A stretch of 7,925 bases of DNA from Thermoproteota archaeon (GTDB taxonomy: Archaea > Korarchaeota > Korarchaeia > B14-G2), in NCBI GenBank assembly GCA_003661385.1, contig QMWA01000077.1, forward strand, positions 1 to 7,925, read 5' to 3'. Position numbers and translations under genes: made by a program. Shown here piece after piece: positions 5,248 through 7,925 of the stretch. Within the stretch, counting starts at the first letter, position 1. Each line of letters starts with the position of its first letter. The notes beneath the pieces are model-generated. The model searched no databases. It saw only the letters and a list, made by a program, of their open reading frames with translations, and was not told the DNA's origin.

Positions 5248-5268
5248 GCCACCAGCTGAGCAGGTGGC
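5248..5268. repeat. Inverted repeat GCCACC/GGTGGC overlapping the kinase RBS
   Basis: Perfect six-base arms GCCACC (5248-5253) and GGTGGC (5263-5268) are separated by nine bases. The right arm contains the ribosome-binding site GGTGG. With a transcript start near 5255 the left arm would mostly be outside the mRNA, so a DNA site over the initiation region is more likely than an RNA hairpin, unless transcription starts earlier. Confidence 0.4.
5263..5267 (+). promoter_or_regulatory. Ribosome-binding site GGTGG deciding the TTG start of the HTH-kinase gene
   Basis: GGTGG is followed by CTTGC and then TTG at 5273. The five-base spacer matches other junctions in the window. The in-frame GTG at 5264 lies within the site and is therefore disfavoured. 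Confidence 0.6.
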
Positions 5269-5272
5269 TTGC

Positions 5273-6643
5273 TTGAGCAGCATATGGCCCTACATCCTCC
5301 CTCTTCCAGTTAAGCTCAATGAGCAGGCTAGGGTACTGCTTTCAGCATTCGGCTCAGAGGACGCCATAGAGATCTTGAGGTTCATGCCGGTAAGGGGCTT
5401 CGTCAGCCAGCAGGAGATAGTGGACCTGTTCAAGGACAAGAGGTCTGATAAGACTGTTGTGAAGAGGCTCAAGCAGCTTGTGAGGGCAGGGCTCCTCGAG
5501 GAGTCTACTGGGAGAGCTGAGTCTAGGGGGAAGACGGTTTGGGTCAGGAGGTATAGGCTGACCAAGCTTGGCGCCTGGATATCGATGCTCCTCTCCTCCC
5601 CCAAGCTTGTTGAAGACGAGTATGTGAGAGAGCTCTCAGTGGAGCTCTTCAAGCTGTACGCTGAGAGCGTAGCCAGGTTCTGCGTCGACTACAAGGTCAG
5701 CCCCAGGCTCCTGCTCAAGTCCTTCCTCAAGTCCTACCTGAGCAGCTTAGCTGCCTCAACCAGGAGGAGCGTGGATGCAGCTGTGTTCGGCTCCATGGCG
5801 CTAGACTACGAGATCCCTGTTGGGAGCCTTCCACTGGCTGAGGAGACTTACTTCACATCTGAGGCTGTTGTGCTCCCAGGTGGGATGGCAGCTAACGTGG
5901 CTGCAGCTCTAGCTCAGATGGGCGTTGCAGTCGCCCTAATGGCTAGGGTTGGCGCTGACGAGGCTGCTCTCATAGCCATGGCTAGGCTAGCTGAGCTCGG
6001 TGTAGACTTGAGCAGCATAGTGGTATCAGAGGAAGCTGAGACAGCCAGGACCTTCGTGCTTATCGCTGAGGATGGGAGGAAGCAGGTTGTGCTGCCAGCT
6101 AGGAGGGAAACCTCACTCTCACTGACCTCGCCTAGTGAGGTCAGCTGGAGCAGGGTTGAGGAGAGCAAGCTCGTGTATGTTGGTGAGGTCTACACTGAGA
6201 TAGCTAGGGTGGTGGCCGGCTACGCCAGGGACAGGGAGAAGACCGTGGTCTATAGGCCTGGGCTGCCAATCCTCAAGAGCAGGGGGAGGCAGGCTCTTGA
6301 GGTGGCTAAGCTGGCAGACGTCTTCATCCTGAACATGGAGTCAGCTAGGGCCATCGGAGGCTGGAGGGAGAAGCTTATGGAGCTGGTGAGGGATGGCTGT
6401 GAAGCTGTCATCGTGACGCTCGGGAGCAGAGGGTGCATGGTATTGAGGAGGGAGGGTGTTGTGGAGCTGCTAGCTGAGAGAGCCTCAGCCAGAGACACAA
6501 CTGGCGCTGGAGATGTCTTCTCAGCTGGATTGGCTAGGGAGCTGCTGAGGGGCGCTGACATCGAGCATGCCGCTGAGTTCGGCTTGAGGCTCTCAGCTAG
6601 ATCCGTGTCAGAGGTTGGAGGCAGATACAAGCTAGCTGACTAG
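5273..6643 (+). CDS. Winged-helix DNA-binding domain fused to a PfkB-family kinase domain
   Basis: This 456-residue fusion probably acts as a ligand-sensing regulator, a kinase, or both. Residues about 15-108 form a winged helix: a first helix (DAIEILRFMP), SQQEIVDLF, the recognition helix SDKTVVKRLKQLVRAGLLEE and a basic wing (SRGKTVWVRRYRLT). A helical linker spans about 110-166. The PfkB/ribokinase domain starts at about 168 with AAVFGSMALDYE, then the sugar-binding LPGGMAANVAAALAQMG (201-217) and the ATP/anion-hole motif DTTGAGD (408-414) with the expected catalytic base Asp414. The family's NxxE motif is altered to NMES (354-357), which could weaken Mg/ATP use. The phosphate acceptor is unknown; PfkB members use sugars, nucleosides or pyridoxal. 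It is divergent from the transporter/E1 operon across an operator-like dyad, so local control is the likely job. TTG 5273 is chosen from the GGTGG spacing. Confidence 0.82.
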   Translation: MSSIWPYILPLPVKLNEQARVLLSAFGSEDAIEILRFMPVRGFVSQQEIVDLFKDKRSDKTVVKRLKQLVRAGLLEESTGRAESRGKTVWVRRYRLTKLGAWISMLLSSPKLVEDEYVRELSVELFKLYAESVARFCVDYKVSPRLLLKSFLKSYLSSLAASTRRSVDAAVFGSMALDYEIPVGSLPLAEETYFTSEAVVLPGGMAANVAAALAQMGVAVALMARVGADEAALIAMARLAELGVDLSSIVVSEEAETARTFVLIAEDGRKQVVLPARRETSLSLTSPSEVSWSRVEESKLVYVGEVYTEIARVVAGYARDREKTVVYRPGLPILKSRGRQALEVAKLADVFILNMESARAIGGWREKLMELVRDGCEAVIVTLGSRGCMVLRREGVVELLAERASARDTTGAGDVFSAGLARELLRGADIEHAAEFGLRLSARSVSEVGGRYKLAD

Positions 6644-6671
6644 CTGGGAGGGCTGGCTAGCGTAGCCCACC

Positions 6672-6678
6672 TTTAAAA
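6672..6678 (+). promoter_or_regulatory. TATA box of the hdrA gene
   Basis: TTTAAAA lies 39 bp before the ATG at 6711. A start about 26 bp downstream falls near 6701, giving a roughly 10-nt leader. This indicates that hdrA is transcribed separately from the HTH-kinase gene, which ends 28 bp upstream of the box. Confidence 0.6.
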
Positions 6679-6710
6679 GCCTGGGCTGGTGGGGCGGTCA
6701 GGGCAGCTTT

Positions 6711-7925
6711 ATGAGCGAGCCTAGGATCGGAGTCTACATATGCCACTGTGGCAAGAACATAGCTGGAGTCATAGATGTCTCTAAGCTAGTCGAGTACGCG
6801 TCGAAGCTCCCTGGGGTAGTGGTCGCCAGGGAGTACCCGTACATGTGCTCTTCTCCAGGGCAGGAGCTGGTGGCCAAGGACATAAGGGAGCTTGGCGTGA
6901 ACAGGGTTGTGATAGCAGCCTGCAGCCCAAAGATGCATGAGCAGACTTTCCAGAAGGTGCTTGAGAAAGCTGGTGTAAACCCCCACCTCCTGGAGTTCGC
7001 TAACATAAGAGAGCATGTCACATGGGTCCACAGCTCAGAGCCGGAGAAGGCCCTGGAGAAAGCCAAGGCCCTGGTAGCTGGCGCTGTGGCGAAGGCAGCC
7101 CTCCTGGAGCCCATTGAGCCTGAGAGGGTCAGCGTAAAGGGAGCTGCACTCGTGGTCGGGGGAGGGATAGCTGGAATAAGGGCTGCACTCGACATAGCTA
7201 ACGCCGGGTTCAAGGTCTACCTCGTTGAGAAGCAGCCTAGCATAGGAGGGCACATGGCTAAGCTCGACAAGACCTTCCCAACGCTAGACTGCTCACAGTG
7301 CATCCTAACCCCCCTGATGGTTGAGGCTGCAAGCCACCCTAACATAGAGCTCATGACATACTCTGAAGTCGAGAGCGTAGAGGGCTACGTGGGTAACTTC
7401 AAGGTGAAGGTGAGGAGGAAGGCAGCATACGTAGACTGGGACAAGTGCGTCGGCTGCGGGCTATGTGCTGAGAAGTGCCCTGTCAAGAAGGTCCCAGACG
7501 AGTTCAACGAGGGCCTCGGGTACAGGACAGCAATATACTTCCAGTTCCCTCAGGCTGTCCCGAGGAGGCCTGTGATAGACAGCGAGCACTGCCTCTACTT
7601 CACGAAGGGGGTCTGCAGGGTGTGTGAGAAGGTGTGCCCAGCTGGCGCCATAGACTTCAGCCAAGAGGACAGAATAGAGGAGATAGAGGTTGGAGCGATA
7701 GTCGTGGCCACAGGGTTCAAGCTGCTAGACCCAAGGGAGGTCCCAGAGTACGGCTACGGGAGGTTCAGAAACGTCATAACAGGCCTAGAGCTGGAGAGGC
7801 TGTCCTCAGGTGGAGGCCCGACAGCAGGGAAGATCCTCAGGCCATCAGATGGGGAGCCGCCCAAGCGAGTGGCTATACTCCTGTGCGTCGGCTCCAGAGA
7901 CGAGAAGCACCTCCCATACTGCTGC
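6711..7925 (+). CDS. hdrA: CoB--CoM heterodisulfide reductase-like subunit A (HdrA), 3' end outside window
   Basis: The first 405 codons are present without a stop. HdrA is the flavoprotein of soluble Hdr complexes, where FAD splits electron pairs and iron-sulfur clusters carry them; it acts in the cytosol with HdrB and HdrC. Visible parts are the N-terminal domain with Cys11/Cys13 (CHCG), Cys46 and Cys71 (ACSPKMHE); the FAD Rossmann motif VVGGGIAG (148-155) with VEK at 172-174; IGGHMAKLDKTFPTLDCSQC (178-197); a ferredoxin motif with Cys246, 249, 252 and 256; and a second with Cys294, 302, 305 and 309, using the wider CLYFTKGVC spacing seen in HdrA. A second nucleotide-binding part follows (VVATGF). 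ATG 6711 fits the family N-terminus, but the ribosome-binding site is poor (AGGG only). Methanogenesis does not follow, because many non-methanogenic archaea carry HdrA. Partner genes lie outside the window. Confidence 0.92.
   Translation, partial: MSEPRIGVYICHCGKNIAGVIDVSKLVEYASKLPGVVVAREYPYMCSSPGQELVAKDIRELGVNRVVIAACSPKMHEQTFQKVLEKAGVNPHLLEFANIREHVTWVHSSEPEKALEKAKALVAGAVAKAALLEPIEPERVSVKGAALVVGGGIAGIRAALDIANAGFKVYLVEKQPSIGGHMAKLDKTFPTLDCSQCILTPLMVEAASHPNIELMTYSEVESVEGYVGNFKVKVRRKAAYVDWDKCVGCGLCAEKCPVKKVPDEFNEGLGYRTAIYFQFPQAVPRRPVIDSEHCLYFTKGVCRVCEKVCPAGAIDFSQEDRIEEIEVGAIVVATGFKLLDPREVPEYGYGRFRNVITGLELERLSSGGGPTAGKILRPSDGEPPKRVAILLCVGSRDEKHLPYCC

Noticed and set aside
6650-6668. Small inverted repeats (GGGCT/AGCCC and GGCTA/TAGCC) after the HTH-kinase stop, as a terminator
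   Set aside because: The arms are only five bases, there is no T-run as expected for archaeal termination, and such matches are common in this AGCT-rich sequence.
6734-7213. Minus-strand open frame of 159 codons opposite hdrA
   Set aside because: It lies wholly against the conserved HdrA N-terminal and FAD domains, and its translation is low-complexity Ala/Ser/Thr.
1-7925. CRISPR arrays, tRNA or rRNA genes, insertion sequences or integrase remnants
   Set aside because: I looked for regularly spaced repeats, tRNA-like cloverleaf ends, transposase motifs and terminal repeats and saw none; the window is almost fully coding with ordinary genes.

Overview
The window looks like a GC-rich, probably thermophilic archaeon of the Thermoproteota/TACK type. 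Three observations point this way: archaeal TATA-like boxes (TTTAAA or TTTTTATA types) lie 30-50 bp ahead of the first genes; GGTGA/GGTGG Shine-Dalgarno sequences sit 4-6 nt before starts that are mostly TTG; and AGG arginine and GCT alanine codons dominate. The gene content fits: archaeal-type HdrA, an E1 alpha/beta pair of a 2-oxoacid dehydrogenase, and an ECF-type vitamin transporter. A Thermofilum- or Korarchaeia-like source is possible, but the sequence alone does not fix the genus.

Layout. At 1-205 (minus) is the N-terminal part of a flavin-reductase-like protein, cut by the window edge. A short promoter region separates it from a divergent 43-codon small membrane protein (307-438, plus). 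A six-gene minus-strand run then reads from right to left: an ECF-type S component (5122-4382), E1 alpha (4335-3307), E1 beta (3305-2298), a zinc medium-chain alcohol dehydrogenase (2301-1282), an SCP2-like lipid-binding protein (1280-852) and a four-helix membrane protein (850-422). Except for a 46-nt gap after the first gene, the genes abut or overlap by 4 nt, and each ribosome-binding site lies in the last codons of the gene before it.

Divergent from this operon is a winged-helix/PfkB-kinase fusion (5273-6643, plus). Next comes heterodisulfide reductase subunit A (6711 to the end, plus), which has its own promoter and runs out of the window.

The most interesting stretch is the divergent control region 5123-5272. 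It holds two TATA boxes facing opposite ways, a symmetric operator-like array of four TGGAA half-sites, and a GCCACC/GGTGGC inverted repeat that includes the regulator gene's own ribosome-binding site. A testable model is that the winged-helix kinase senses the compound brought in by the ECF transporter, or its phosphorylated form, and controls the transporter/E1 operon. E1 enzymes need thiamine diphosphate and work with lipoyl-E2, so thiamine or lipoate are the obvious candidate ligands. No E2 or E3 gene lies in the window, and the E1 substrate (pyruvate, branched-chain 2-oxoacid or acetoin) cannot be read from it. The neighbouring butanediol-dehydrogenase-like gene makes acetoin/2,3-butanediol chemistry worth considering.
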